DNA of 64,000 bases. Source: Gemmatimonadaceae bacterium (GTDB taxonomy: Bacteria; Gemmatimonadota; Gemmatimonadetes; Gemmatimonadales; Gemmatimonadaceae). Position numbers and translations under genes: made by a program. The stretch lies in NCBI GenBank assembly GCA_036003045.1, contig DASYSS010000052.1:62001-126000 (forward strand), given 5' to 3'. Shown piece after piece: positions 1 through 8,646 of the stretch (positions within the stretch are counted from its first letter, which is position 1; each line of letters starts with the position of its first letter). The notes beneath the pieces are model-generated. The model was not told where the DNA came from. It made no database searches and was given only the letters and a program-made list of their open reading frames with translations.

Positions 1-2
1 TC

Positions 3-329
3 TTCGCCGACGCCGTGAGCGGGATCAGCGGATCTCGCTCGCTCGTCGACGCGTTCGTCGTCGCGGCGATCGCCGCCGGCGCGCTCGCGCTGGCCGACGG
101 GTTCAAAAGACACCACACGTCGAACGCGACGGCCGCGGCACACGCGCTCACGCGCGGCACGCAGGCGCGTCTCTTCTGGCTCTCGTTGGCACTCGGTGTC
201 GTGCTCGCGGTGCCGCTCGCGTTCGCCGGACTGGCCGGACTCCTCGCCGCGCCGCTGCTCGCGCTCGCGGGGCTGTGGCTCCACGGCCACGCGTTCATTC
301 TCGCCGGACAGGGCCCGCCCATCTCATGA
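3..329 (+). CDS. NrfD-like membrane subunit, C-terminal fragment
   Basis: The reading frame is open from the window edge, so the true start lies upstream; only about 108 residues are present. Two long hydrophobic stretches (near residues 10-28 and 53-95 of the fragment) flank a basic loop, as at the C-terminus of NrfD/PsrC-type quinone-linked membrane subunits. The stop TGA overlaps the ATG of the following molybdopterin oxidoreductase (ATGA at 326-329), so the two are translationally coupled. In such complexes the membrane subunit exchanges electrons between quinone and the molybdenum subunit through an Fe-S protein, which is not visible here and would lie upstream. The family call rests mainly on context and hydrophobicity. 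Confidence 0.6.
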   Translation, partial: FADAVSGISGSRSLVDAFVVAAIAAGALALADGFKRHHTSNATAAAHALTRGTQARLFWLSLALGVVLAVPLAFAGLAGLLAAPLLALAGLWLHGHAFILAGQGPPIS

Positions 330-3178
330 GCGCGACGTCATCTCGGGAAAGTCTTCATCCCTCCGACGACGGTCGGATGCAGAAGGGCTTCTCTGCGTTC
401 CCGCCGGTCGAGCGGTGGAACGATTGGGTCGAACGCGGACGACATTACAGTCTCGTTCCAACGACCTGCTTCAATTGCGAGGCGGCGTGCGGACTCGTCG
501 CGTACGTCGACAATGAGACGAAGGAAGTCCGCAAGTTCGAGGGCAATCCGTACCATCCCGGCAGTCGCGGGCGGAATTGCGCGAAAGGGCCCGCGACGCT
601 CAACCAGATCGCGGACCCCGAGCGAATCCTCTTTCCGCTGCGGCGTGTGGGCGCGCGCGGCGAGGGGGAGTGGGAGCGCGTGACGTGGAACGACGCGCTC
701 GACGACCTCGCCGGCCGCATCCGCCGCGCGATTCAGGCGCGCACGCCGAACAAGATCATGTACCACGTCGGGCGCCCGGGTGAAGATGGCTACACCGAGC
801 GGGTGCTCGCCGCGTGGGGCGTCGATGGACACAACAGCCACACGAACATCTGCTCGTCGGGCGCGCGCGCCGGCTACGCGTTCTGGATGGGGATGGACCG
901 GCCGAGCCCCGACTACGCGAACGCGAAGTGCATCCTGCTCATTTCGGCGCATCTCGAGAGCGGGCACTACTTCAATCCGCACGCGCAACGAATCATCGAG
1001 GCCAAGCAGCGAGGCGCGACGATCGTCGTCATGGATCCGCGCCTCTCCAACACCGCGACGCACGCCGATCATTGGCTGCCGACGTACCCGGGCAGCGAAG
1101 TCGACGTGCTGCTGACGATCGCCAACGTGCTGATCCGCGAGCAGCTCTACGACCGCGAGTTCGTGCGTCGGTGGGTGAACTGGGAAGAATACCTTCGCGC
1201 GATCCACCCCGGCGCCGCCGTGACCTTTGACGTATTCGCCTATGATCTCGAGCGAATTTACGCCGACTATACGCCCGAGCGCACGGAACGGGAGACCGGC
1301 GTGCCCGCAAAAACGATCGTCGAGGTCGCGCGCGCCATCGGCAAAGCGGGGTCGGCCTTCAGCGCGCACAATTGGCGCGCCGCCGCGGCGGGAAACCTCG
1401 GCGGTTGGATGACGGCGCGCTGTCTCTTTTTCCTCAACGTGCTCACGGGGAGCGTGGCCACCGAAGGCGGCGTCGTTCCGAATTCGTGGACCAAGTTCGT
1501 GCCCGCGCCTCACGCTCGGCCGCCGCACCCGACGACGTGGAACGAGCTGACGTGGCCCAAGGAGTACCCGCTCGCGTTCTTCGAGATGAGCTTCCTGCTT
1601 CCGCATTTCTTGAAGGAGGGACGCGGCTCGCTCGACGTGTACTTCACGCGCGTGTACAACCCGGTCTGGACGAACCCCGACGGGTTCTCGTGGATCGAGG
1701 CGCTGCGCGACGAGTCGATGATCGGCCGACACGCGGCGCTCACGCCAGTGTGGAGCGAGACCGCCTGGTTCGCCGACTACGTGCTGCCCGTCGGACTCGG
1801 CAGCGAGCGGCACGACCTGGCGAGCTTCGAGACGCACGCGGGAAGCTGGATCGGATTTCGTCAGCCCGTGAAGCGCGCGATCGAAGAGCGGCTCGGCCAC
1901 GACGTGGCCGATACGCGCGACGTCAACCCGGGCGAGGTCTGGGAGGAGAACGAATTCTGGATCGAGTTGTCGTGGCGCATCGACCCGGACGGCTCGATGG
2001 GAATTCGCAAACATTTCGAGTCGCCGTATCGGCCGGGCGAAAAGCTCCGCATCGACGAGTACTATCGATGGATCTTCGAGAACTCCGTGCCCGGGTTGCC
2101 CGAAGCGGCGGCGCGAGAGCAGCTCTCGCCGCTCGAGTTCATGCGTAAGTATGCGTCATTCGAGATTCCTGTGGGCGCGTACGGTCGGCACGAGGCGAAG
2201 GTGACGCCAGAGGAGATGGCCGAGTCGTCCGTCGACGAGCGGACGCAGCGCGTATTCACGGCGCGCGCGCCCCTGCCGTCGACGAACATCGTCCCGTTGC
2301 CGGCCCCGCCGGCGGATTCCCAAGGCAGACGCGCCGCGGGCGTGATGGTCGACGGCGAAGCGCTTCGTGGATTTCCGACGCCCTCGGGCAAGCTCGAGTT
2401 CTACTCGCCAACGCTCGCCGCGTGGGGCTGGCCCGAGCTGGCGATTCCGACGTCGATCGAGAGCCACGTTGCGACGTCGGCGCTCGACGTACACGCGGGC
2501 GAGGTCGTGCTTGTTCCGACCTTCCGGCTCCCGGTGCTCGTGCATACGAGAACTGGAAACGCGAAATGGCTGAACGAGATCGCTCACGCCAACCCGCTCT
2601 GGATTCATACGAGCGACGCCGCGAAGCTCGGTGTCGCGCTCGGGGATCTCGTGCGAGTCACCACGGAGATCGGGTACTTCGTGGTTCCCGCGTGGGTCAC
2701 CGAAGGAATTCGCCCCGGCGTCGTCGCGTGCTCGCACCACATGGGCCGCTGGCGCGTCGCCGACGACCAAGGTATGGATCGCTGGAGCTCCGCGCTCGTT
2801 CGCCTCGAGGAAGGCGGCAACGGTCGTTGGCGCATGCGTCGCATGAAGGGCGTCGAACCCTTCGCCAGCGACGATCGCGATTCGGGTCGCGTGTGGTGGC
2901 AGAGCGCCGGCGTCCATCAGAACCTCACGTTCCCCGTGCATCCCGATCCGATCAGCGGCGCACACGCGTGGCACCAAAAAGTGCGCGTGACGAAGGCGGA
3001 GCCAGGGGATCAGGAGGGCGACATCGTCGTCGATACAGCGCGGAGTCACGCCGTGTACAAGGAGTGGCTGGCGAAGACGCGACCGGCGCCGGGGCCGGAT
3101 GGGATGCGCCGGCCCTACTGGTTGCTGCGACCGTTGCGGCCGTCGATGGATGCCTATCGGCTTCCGGAAGAGCGCTAG
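326..3178 (+). CDS. Molybdopterin oxidoreductase (CISM family, catalytic subunit)
   Basis: This is a 950-residue Mo-bisMGD enzyme of the DMSO-reductase superfamily. A 4Fe-4S motif lies near the N-terminus (CFNCEAACG, then NCAKGP about 30 residues on). Molybdopterin-binding segments follow (HVGRPGEDGY, NICSSGARAGY, DPRLSNTATHADHWLP), and a C-terminal dinucleotide-binding domain contains HANPLWIHTSDAAKLG. The Cys of NICSSGA is the candidate Mo ligand, as in polysulfide/thiosulfate-reductase relatives. The start at 326 overlaps the NrfD-like stop. No twin-arginine signal is present at the N-terminus, so it is either cytoplasmic or carried by a partner. The redox substrate (sulfur, arsenic or other) cannot be decided from the sequence. 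Confidence 0.85.
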   Translation: MSATSSRESLHPSDDGRMQKGFSAFPPVERWNDWVERGRHYSLVPTTCFNCEAACGLVAYVDNETKEVRKFEGNPYHPGSRGRNCAKGPATLNQIADPERILFPLRRVGARGEGEWERVTWNDALDDLAGRIRRAIQARTPNKIMYHVGRPGEDGYTERVLAAWGVDGHNSHTNICSSGARAGYAFWMGMDRPSPDYANAKCILLISAHLESGHYFNPHAQRIIEAKQRGATIVVMDPRLSNTATHADHWLPTYPGSEVDVLLTIANVLIREQLYDREFVRRWVNWEEYLRAIHPGAAVTFDVFAYDLERIYADYTPERTERETGVPAKTIVEVARAIGKAGSAFSAHNWRAAAAGNLGGWMTARCLFFLNVLTGSVATEGGVVPNSWTKFVPAPHARPPHPTTWNELTWPKEYPLAFFEMSFLLPHFLKEGRGSLDVYFTRVYNPVWTNPDGFSWIEALRDESMIGRHAALTPVWSETAWFADYVLPVGLGSERHDLASFETHAGSWIGFRQPVKRAIEERLGHDVADTRDVNPGEVWEENEFWIELSWRIDPDGSMGIRKHFESPYRPGEKLRIDEYYRWIFENSVPGLPEAAAREQLSPLEFMRKYASFEIPVGAYGRHEAKVTPEEMAESSVDERTQRVFTARAPLPSTNIVPLPAPPADSQGRRAAGVMVDGEALRGFPTPSGKLEFYSPTLAAWGWPELAIPTSIESHVATSALDVHAGEVVLVPTFRLPVLVHTRTGNAKWLNEIAHANPLWIHTSDAAKLGVALGDLVRVTTEIGYFVVPAWVTEGIRPGVVACSHHMGRWRVADDQGMDRWSSALVRLEEGGNGRWRMRRMKGVEPFASDDRDSGRVWWQSAGVHQNLTFPVHPDPISGAHAWHQKVRVTKAEPGDQEGDIVVDTARSHAVYKEWLAKTRPAPGPDGMRRPYWLLRPLRPSMDAYRLPEER

Positions 3179-3194
3179 ACCGCTGCGCGAAACG

Positions 3195-3366
3195 CTAGTG
3201 TTTGCGGGGCCGCTCGACGGGCGTAAGCGCCTCTAGCCGTTTCCGCACTTCCGCGACGCGCGGCTGCAGTTCAGGGTCCGCGGTCTTCCACTGCTCCACG
3301 AGCGCGCGATATTGCGCGACGCTTTCGCCGTGTCGCCCTTCGCTTCGTACGCCGAGCGTTTTTTTT
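3195..3366 (-). pseudogene. Remnant of a TPR-type protein C-terminus, frameshifted
   Basis: Read leftwards, this stretch encodes VAQYRALVEQWKTADPELQ followed by PRVAEVRKRLEAL, ending at a stop at 3195-3197. This resembles the last helices of tetratricopeptide-repeat proteins, often kinase-linked. Just upstream, the neighbouring frame reads SAYEAKGDTAKA, which would join this sequence naturally if one base were restored near 3320. A run of eight T (3359-3366) marks the limit of recognisable sequence, and no start codon or upstream body exists. It is best read as the decayed end of a gene whose front part has been lost. Confidence 0.55.
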
Positions 3367-3527
3367 GGAGTTGCGCCGCAGATCCGAAGTCAGGGGGACC
3401 TCATCGTCGAGGGCCGGGGGACACGGGTGGGAGGAGACGGGGGAAGGTACGTCCTCGTAAGGCACGCCGCGAGGTTGGTGGTGACCGGTGTCCCCGTTCT
3501 TCTGCGTTCGACTCAGAAGAACTCACA

Positions 3528-4046
3528 CTGGAATTCGGAATCCTGGGCTCTCCCCTCATTTGGCTCGTTTTGGCCAGCGCCGCGGTCGTCGCGTGCGGGC
3601 GCGATTTCGCCACCACACCACACACGGAACCGCAGCCTGACTTCGACCTAGTGCGCGTCGAAGACAATGCGTTGCCCGCTTTCGACAGCGGGGACTCCGT
3701 CGATCTCCAGGGCCTCGTCGAATATCGTGAGATCTATTTGGAGCGGGGCACGCTCACGCTGACGCTGGAGCAGGGGTCGCCGCGATTCGAGACGCTGCTG
3801 CACTACGCGTGGTACGCGGTCACCATCGACGAATCCGGCCAGCGTCACCTCGATCCGCGTGGCCTTCTCGATATTCGCGATCGCGGCTCGGTCGAATCCG
3901 ATGCCTGGGGCAGGTTGCGTCTCAGATCCGATGTGTCGGGCGCCGAGCACATCGCGACGCCGACGAACGGCGGCTATTCCGTTCTTTACCGTCAGGTGGC
4001 GATCACGCAACCGCTGACATTGTTCTTCGGTCCACGGGCGCGCTAG
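3528..4046 (+). CDS. Putative lipoprotein of unknown function (start uncertain)
   Basis: About 172 residues. A hydrophobic segment (LIWLVLASAAVVAC) ends in a lipobox-like cysteine, followed by an acidic mature region (PQPDFDLVRVEDNALPAF) that alternates predicted strands, and it ends in FFGPRAR. The frame is open upstream to 3312, but that part overlaps the TPR remnant and looks non-coding. There is no ATG near the signal segment; the start given is a CTG at 3528 and is only a placeholder. The gene may have lost its proper 5' end in the same event that truncated the TPR gene. No family was recognised. Confidence 0.45.
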   Translation: MEFGILGSPLIWLVLASAAVVACGRDFATTPHTEPQPDFDLVRVEDNALPAFDSGDSVDLQGLVEYREIYLERGTLTLTLEQGSPRFETLLHYAWYAVTIDESGQRHLDPRGLLDIRDRGSVESDAWGRLRLRSDVSGAEHIATPTNGGYSVLYRQVAITQPLTLFFGPRAR

Positions 4047-4110
4047 TCGAAGTCCGCGTCGCTTCGTCGGCGGCGCGGCGGTGGCCGCTGCGTTAATGTC
4101 TTTCGTAGCC

Positions 4111-4530
4111 ATGGCGACACGATCCGACGTCCGCCGCATCGCGCTCTCGTTTCCTGAAACCGAGGAGACCGACGGCCGTTTTGCCTTCTCGGTTCGCAAC
4201 AAGAAAAAGCCGAAAGGCTTCGCCTGGGTCTGGATGGAGCGCGTCGTCCCCAAGAAGCCGCGCGTGGCCAACCCGGCGGTGCTTGCCGTGCGGGTGGCGA
4301 ACCTGGGACAGAAAGACGCGCTGCTCGCCGCCGAGCCGAAGAAGTTTTTCACCGAGCCGCACTACAACGGATTTCCGGCCATCCTGGTGCGGTTGTCCGA
4401 GGTGAAGGTCAGCGAGCTGCGCATGTTGCTCGAGGAGGCCTGGCGGTGCATGGCCCCGACCGATCTCGTCGAGCAGCCTACGGGTCCGCCGTCTCCTCGG
4501 CGCAAGGCGCGTTCGCGTAGCCGGACCTGA
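4111..4530 (+). CDS. MmcQ/YjbR family protein
   Basis: 139 residues. Family features are the N-terminal helix with LSFPETEETDGR, the central beta segment KGFAWVWMERVVP, and FFTEPHYNGFPAILVRLSEV, followed by LRMLLEEAWRCMAP. YjbR-like proteins are small, basic, single-domain proteins with a DNA-binding-like (CyaY-like) fold and no firmly known role. ATG at 4111 was chosen; an in-frame ATG at 4096 would add five residues. The basic tail (RRKARSRSRT) is probably disordered. Its 3' end overlaps the end of the convergent cupin gene by about 50 bases. Confidence 0.8.
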   Translation: MATRSDVRRIALSFPETEETDGRFAFSVRNKKKPKGFAWVWMERVVPKKPRVANPAVLAVRVANLGQKDALLAAEPKKFFTEPHYNGFPAILVRLSEVKVSELRMLLEEAWRCMAPTDLVEQPTGPPSPRRKARSRSRT

Positions 4531-5206
4531 ACGGCGTCACCGTTCCCGCTGCCGGATCGAACCTGTGCCGCCACACGCACGCGGTGTCGTTCGCCAGTAG
4601 ATGAATAGAGATCGACGGCTCGGCTGACGTCGTGCGTACGTAGTGGATGTCGTCCAACGGTGGAATGAGCGGGTAGAACTCGCCGGGACTCAGCGTTTGC
4701 TCCTTGGCGACCTCGAGCCGCGCACGCTTTTCGTCGCGGCCGTCGTCGAGACGGCGGTAGACGGTCTCGTGCTGCTCACCCCTGTAGATGCCGACGAGTC
4801 CCCACGCGAGGTGGTCGTGCACCGGGGTGGCCGCGCCCGCCGGAACGACGAGCGCGAATAGACAGAGCGAGCCGTCCTCGGCGCGGTAGAGCGCATATTG
4901 GCCGATGCCGTCGCCCATTCGGCTCGCGGTGTCCGCTCGCGTGTACTCGTCCGGCAGCCAACCGTCGGTCGACAGCAATTTTCCGAATGCCGGCTTGAGC
5001 CGCTCGATGCGTTCGGCGACGTCGTCGACAGTCGAACGCCGCTGAACCTCCTCGACCAATCCGCGAACCGCCGGAGCATCCACGAGAAATCCGAATCTGT
5101 CGTGATCGTGCCAGTGGTCTTGATTGCACACGGTAGAGCCTCGCTCGAGATGCGCCGCCTCCGACCGGGGCTGTGGATCGGGGGAACGCCGCATGAATGC
5201 GTCCAT
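4478..5206 (-). CDS. Cysteine-dioxygenase-like cupin
   Basis: About 242 residues from the ATG at 5206. The cupin metal site is visible as PVHDHLAWGLVGIYRGEQHE (HxH plus downstream Glu/His) and a later SISIHLLANDT histidine. This matches predicted metal-dependent cupins related to cysteine dioxygenase and 3-mercaptopropionate dioxygenase, which oxidise thiols with Fe(II) and O2. The N-terminal helical part (LVEEVQRRSTVDDVAERIE) is also as in that family. The frame is open further upstream to 5359 without coding character, so the internal ATG is preferred. Substrate is unknown. The convergent MmcQ gene overlaps its 3' end. Confidence 0.75.
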   Translation of the reverse strand: MDAFMRRSPDPQPRSEAAHLERGSTVCNQDHWHDHDRFGFLVDAPAVRGLVEEVQRRSTVDDVAERIERLKPAFGKLLSTDGWLPDEYTRADTASRMGDGIGQYALYRAEDGSLCLFALVVPAGAATPVHDHLAWGLVGIYRGEQHETVYRRLDDGRDEKRARLEVAKEQTLSPGEFYPLIPPLDDIHYVRTTSAEPSISIHLLANDTACVWRHRFDPAAGTVTPFRSGYANAPCAEETADP

Positions 5207-5492
5207 GCTAGGTCGCTCGTGCGATCGGTCGCAAGGAGCGCGCATCCAAGTCGGCTTCATCGTGACGGTGAGTGGGCTGATCCCTCGCTCGTCGCCCTCT
5301 ACGGCGCGTCGCCGACAATGGTGTGGCGCAGAGCGCCCAGGCCGGGGCCATCTATTCAACCGCCGTGACGTTGGTCCTCGTCAGCTCAGGCTTGGCGTAC
5401 TTGCTCGCGCTCGAGCGACTCCGGCCGGAACTCGACGACGAGCGGCAGTAGCTGCGCCGAAACGTTGCCCGTGTCGGCGCGGTTACCATTGG

Positions 5493-6176
5493 TTACTGGC
5501 GATGGTACGTGAGGCCGGCGCGCTGCGCCTGCTCGACCGCGATGACCATGCCGGGCACGAGACTGATACCCGGAATGATGTTCGCCTTGAGATCCTCGTA
5601 CACCACCTTCGAATCGAGGCCGCGCTTCGCGGCGAGCAGACCCGAGAAGATCTCGAGCGCGTTGTTGCAGACGATGAGCGTCGCGCCGCGCTTCTGAAGC
5701 GCCTCGATGCTCGCCGCCGGAAGCGACATGCCGAGAATCGTCGGCGACGTGCGCCAGGGATTCTTCAGCACCGGCTTGCCGGTGGCCGGATCGTTCTCCT
5801 GAAGGAACTCGCCGAGCTGGTACCTCGCCCACGCGGCGTCGGTGAGCGCAAAGAACGTCGTGCCACCGTAGAACGTGAGCACCGCGTTGACGTCGGCGTC
5901 CTTCACGTTGAACGCCTTGTTGTACGTCTCGTAGTACTCGAAGACGTGGACGAGCGCGATGCCACCGTTGGGCGACGGGTTGTCGAAGAACTGCTTGTGC
6001 TTCGCCTTGAGACCGTCGAGCCAGCGGTTGCTCGGCTGAATGCCGGGCGCCGCGGCCGCGGCGACGGCGTACTGCGCGAGAATCGGCGCCGGACGCGCGA
6101 TGACGGCGAGAACGGATGCCGCGACCGCGAGAACTGCCGAAACGATCGAGCGGTTGAGTCGGGTGGGATTGGACAT
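5493..6176 (-). CDS. Exported DsrE-like protein
   Basis: 227 residues starting at ATG 6176, preceded by GGAGAAAG at good spacing; an in-frame ATG at 6215 is less likely. A signal peptide (RSIVSAVLAVAASVLAVIARP, cleavage near ILAQ) shows export. The mature part contains ALVHVFEYYETYNKAF, VNAVLTFYGGTTFFAL, and GATLIVCNNALEIFSGLLAAK with a cysteine in the position of DsrE/DsrF-like sulfur-relay folds. Similar exported proteins are common in soil bacteria but uncharacterised. The gene stands alone, divergent from the DinB gene at 6302. Confidence 0.65.
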   Translation of the reverse strand: MSNPTRLNRSIVSAVLAVAASVLAVIARPAPILAQYAVAAAAAPGIQPSNRWLDGLKAKHKQFFDNPSPNGGIALVHVFEYYETYNKAFNVKDADVNAVLTFYGGTTFFALTDAAWARYQLGEFLQENDPATGKPVLKNPWRTSPTILGMSLPAASIEALQKRGATLIVCNNALEIFSGLLAAKRGLDSKVVYEDLKANIIPGISLVPGMVIAVEQAQRAGLTYHRQ

Positions 6177-6301
6177 TGCGACTTTCTCCAGTGAGTCGTG
6201 GTGTGAGCGACTCATTTTCTTTCGCTCACGTGCGCCTTAGACTCCGTGAATTCCGCCGCGAACCGGACATTACTCGACACGACATTCATTAGTGTTCAAA
6301 C

Positions 6302-6826
6302 ATGAATACAGAAGCGTTTTCGGATACACTATCCGCCCTCATGCGCGAGCTCGTGCACGGGTCGCCGGATCCGCGCGACGGCACCTACATGCTGAACCGC
6401 GGCGACCACGGACTCGTTGATTCGCTCGAGCGTGTATCCGCGGCCGCGGCGTCCGCTCCGCACGACGGCGGATCATCGATCGCGGCGCATGCCGATCACC
6501 TGCGCTACGGACTCTCGCTGCTCAACCGATGGTCGAACGGCGAAGTCGCGCCATGGCACGACGCCGACTGGACCGCGAGTTGGAAGAAAGGCGTCGTCAC
6601 CGACGCCGAGTGGCGGACGCTCCGCGACGATCTACGCGCCGAGGCCGAAGCGTGGGTCACCGCACTCGCCAAACCGCGCGAACTGAGCGGGCGCGAGTTG
6701 GGCTGGGTCGCCGGCAGCGTCGCGCATCTCGCCTACCACCTCGGCGCGATCCGCCAGATCAACCGAGCCGCGCGCGGCCCGACCGCCGAAGACGAACGCC
6801 GCGCCGAGGAGGAGCTCCGCGGATAA
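6302..6826 (+). CDS. DinB family protein
   Basis: 174 residues, predicted all-helical. Histidines typical of the DinB/YfiT metal site occur in IAAHADHLRYGLSLLNRW and in the C-terminal GSVAHLAYHLGAIRQINRA. DinB-fold proteins include metal-dependent thiol transferases and damage-induced proteins of unknown role. It begins at ATG 6302, immediately after an AT-rich stretch that probably holds its promoter, and diverges from the DsrE-like gene. The stop is followed closely by a short repeat that recurs near 9.89 kb. Confidence 0.75.
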   Translation: MNTEAFSDTLSALMRELVHGSPDPRDGTYMLNRGDHGLVDSLERVSAAAASAPHDGGSSIAAHADHLRYGLSLLNRWSNGEVAPWHDADWTASWKKGVVTDAEWRTLRDDLRAEAEAWVTALAKPRELSGRELGWVAGSVAHLAYHLGAIRQINRAARGPTAEDERRAEEELRG

Positions 6827-6833
6827 CTGCGGG

Positions 6834-6880
6834 TCACGGGGTCACCGGGCACGGGGATACCGGAACAGCGAGACGGGACC
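6834..6880. repeat. Intergenic repeat related to that at 9.88-9.98 kb
   Basis: Just after the DinB stop the DNA reads GTCACGGGGTCACCGGGCAC and continues GGGATACCGGAACAGCGAG. The second part (6854-6874) recurs with one mismatch at 9892-9912, again just downstream of a coding region. It belongs to the CCGG-rich short intergenic repeats scattered through the window. Confidence 0.6.
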
Positions 6881-6949
6881 GAGCGTAGCGCGCGCAACCG
6901 CGACCCCGGTGCGCATGGCGGGCTCCCACCACGAAACGCTGAACGCGGT

Positions 6950-8503
6950 CTAGACGACGGGACGACGCTCGCCGTGACGCGTCGCTTGCTCGAACGCGTG
7001 CGCGAGTTGCAGCACGCTCCAATCGCCGCGATGACGTCCCACGATCTGTAGCCCGACGGGCAGTCCGCTCGCGCTGAACCCCGCCGGCACCGAGATCGCC
7101 GGGTTCGACATGAAGGTCACGTACCAGCACGAGCGCATCCAATCGATGTAGGTCGGCATCGCCACGCCGTTGATCGACGTCGGATACTCGGTGGTGCTGT
7201 CGAAGGGCTCGACCTGCGTCACGGGAAGCACGAAGTACTCGTACCTCCGGAAAAACTCCGTCGTGTCGTGGTACAGCTTGGCCTGGCGCACGCTCGCGCG
7301 CGCCACGTCGGCCGCGGTCTGACGCTCGGCCTCGGCGATCTCCCACTTCACGGTCGCCTTCACCAGGTCGGGATGCTGGCGCGCGAGGGCCGCATAGCTC
7401 GAGTGGTATGAGAGATGTCGAATGACCGGGAACGCTTCGTCGACGCCGCTGAAATCGGGCTCGGCGTCCTCGACCACGCAACCGAGCTGCTCGAACGACT
7501 TGCGATTCGCGTTCACGACACGCGTGATCTCCGGCTCGAACGGTATTCCGCCGAGATCCTTGAACCAGGCGACGCGCACTCCCTTGAACGAGCGGGTGAG
7601 CGGTGCCCGAAAGCGCGCGGGATCCTCGTCGATCGTGAGCGGATCGCTGGCGAGCGGACCGGCGATCGCGCTGAAGAAGAGCGCGAGGTCGGCGACGGTG
7701 CGCGCCATCGGTCCGCTCGTCGAAAGCGGCGACCAGGTGCCGTCCTCGTGTGGTACGCGGCCCGGCGACGGCCGGAATCCAACGACGTTGTTCCACGCGG
7801 CGGGATTGCGCAGCGATCCGCCCGTGTCGCTGCCGTCGGCGATCGGTACCATCCCGGTCGTGAGCGACGCGGCCGCGCCGCCGCTGCTCCCACCCACCGT
7901 CTTCGCGAGATTGTACGGGTTGTGCGTCGCGCCGAACACCGGATTGAACGTGTTCGATCCGGCGCCGAACTCGGGCGTGTTCGTCTTCCCGAGCGTGATG
8001 GCGCCCGCCGCGCGAATGCGCGTCACGATGAGCGCGTCCTTCGTCGGGACGTTGTCCTTGTAGAACGGCGACCCGAACGTCGTGCGGATGCCGGCGGTCG
8101 GGACGAGATCCTTGTGCGCGACCGGCAGCCCGTGCAACACGCCGAGCGGGCGGCCGTGCGCCTGTTGCTCGTCCGCTCTCGCCGCGTCGGCCATCGCGCG
8201 GTCGGCGACGAGCGTCACGATCGCGTTGATCTTCGGGTTGACGCGCTCGATCCGGGCGAGGTGCGCGGTCATGACGTCGCGCGCCGACACCTGCTTCTGG
8301 CGAATGCGGCGCGCGAGCTCGATGGCTGAAAGCGTGCAGAGCTCATCGCTCGAATTCGAGAGCGGTGAAGGTGAAGGCCGCGTCGCTGGTCCCGCCCCGT
8401 TCTCCGGCATCGGATCTGATTGTTGAAGCGTGGGAAGGATGCCGCCCAGAGCCGCGGCGCCGACGATCTGGTTGAAGGTGCGGCGACTGATCGGATCCTG
8501 CAT
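6950..8503 (-). CDS. Tat-exported amidase (amidase signature family)
   Basis: 517 residues from ATG 8503. The N-terminus has a twin-arginine signal (SRRTFNQIVGAAALGG). The Ser-cisSer-Lys triad is complete: Lys131 in PVAHKDL, Ser206 in VGGSSGGAAA and Ser230 in GSDTGGSLRNPA. The length is normal for the family, which hydrolyses amides ranging from small aliphatic ones to fatty acid or peptide amides; the substrate cannot be told from sequence. The frame is open upstream to 8647, but the internal ATG puts the Tat motif at the right place. It diverges from the epoxide hydrolase with 143 bases between them, which must hold both promoters. Confidence 0.9.
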   Translation of the reverse strand: MQDPISRRTFNQIVGAAALGGILPTLQQSDPMPENGAGPATRPSPSPLSNSSDELCTLSAIELARRIRQKQVSARDVMTAHLARIERVNPKINAIVTLVADRAMADAARADEQQAHGRPLGVLHGLPVAHKDLVPTAGIRTTFGSPFYKDNVPTKDALIVTRIRAAGAITLGKTNTPEFGAGSNTFNPVFGATHNPYNLAKTVGGSSGGAAASLTTGMVPIADGSDTGGSLRNPAAWNNVVGFRPSPGRVPHEDGTWSPLSTSGPMARTVADLALFFSAIAGPLASDPLTIDEDPARFRAPLTRSFKGVRVAWFKDLGGIPFEPEITRVVNANRKSFEQLGCVVEDAEPDFSGVDEAFPVIRHLSYHSSYAALARQHPDLVKATVKWEIAEAERQTAADVARASVRQAKLYHDTTEFFRRYEYFVLPVTQVEPFDSTTEYPTSINGVAMPTYIDWMRSCWYVTFMSNPAISVPAGFSASGLPVGLQIVGRHRGDWSVLQLAHAFEQATRHGERRPVV

Positions 8504-8646
8504 CGGATGGGGGAGCGGAAGGAGGGAGGATCGCGGCGCAGAAGCTACGGCGGCTCCGAGTTCCGCGCCAACGCGCCCCAATGTCGTGGGGGACGCCTCG
8601 GAGGCACGGGCTCTGCGGGACGTACGACCCTCACTCCGAGGTGTCA

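Noticed and set aside
338-2014. Leftward 558-residue open frame opposite the molybdopterin oxidoreductase
   Set aside because: Arg/Ala/Val-rich composition with no domain motifs; an antisense shadow of a high-GC gene.
3202-3651. Rightward 149-residue open frame after the molybdenum enzyme
   Set aside because: Ser/Arg-rich with no motif; overlaps the leftward TPR remnant and the putative lipoprotein in another frame.
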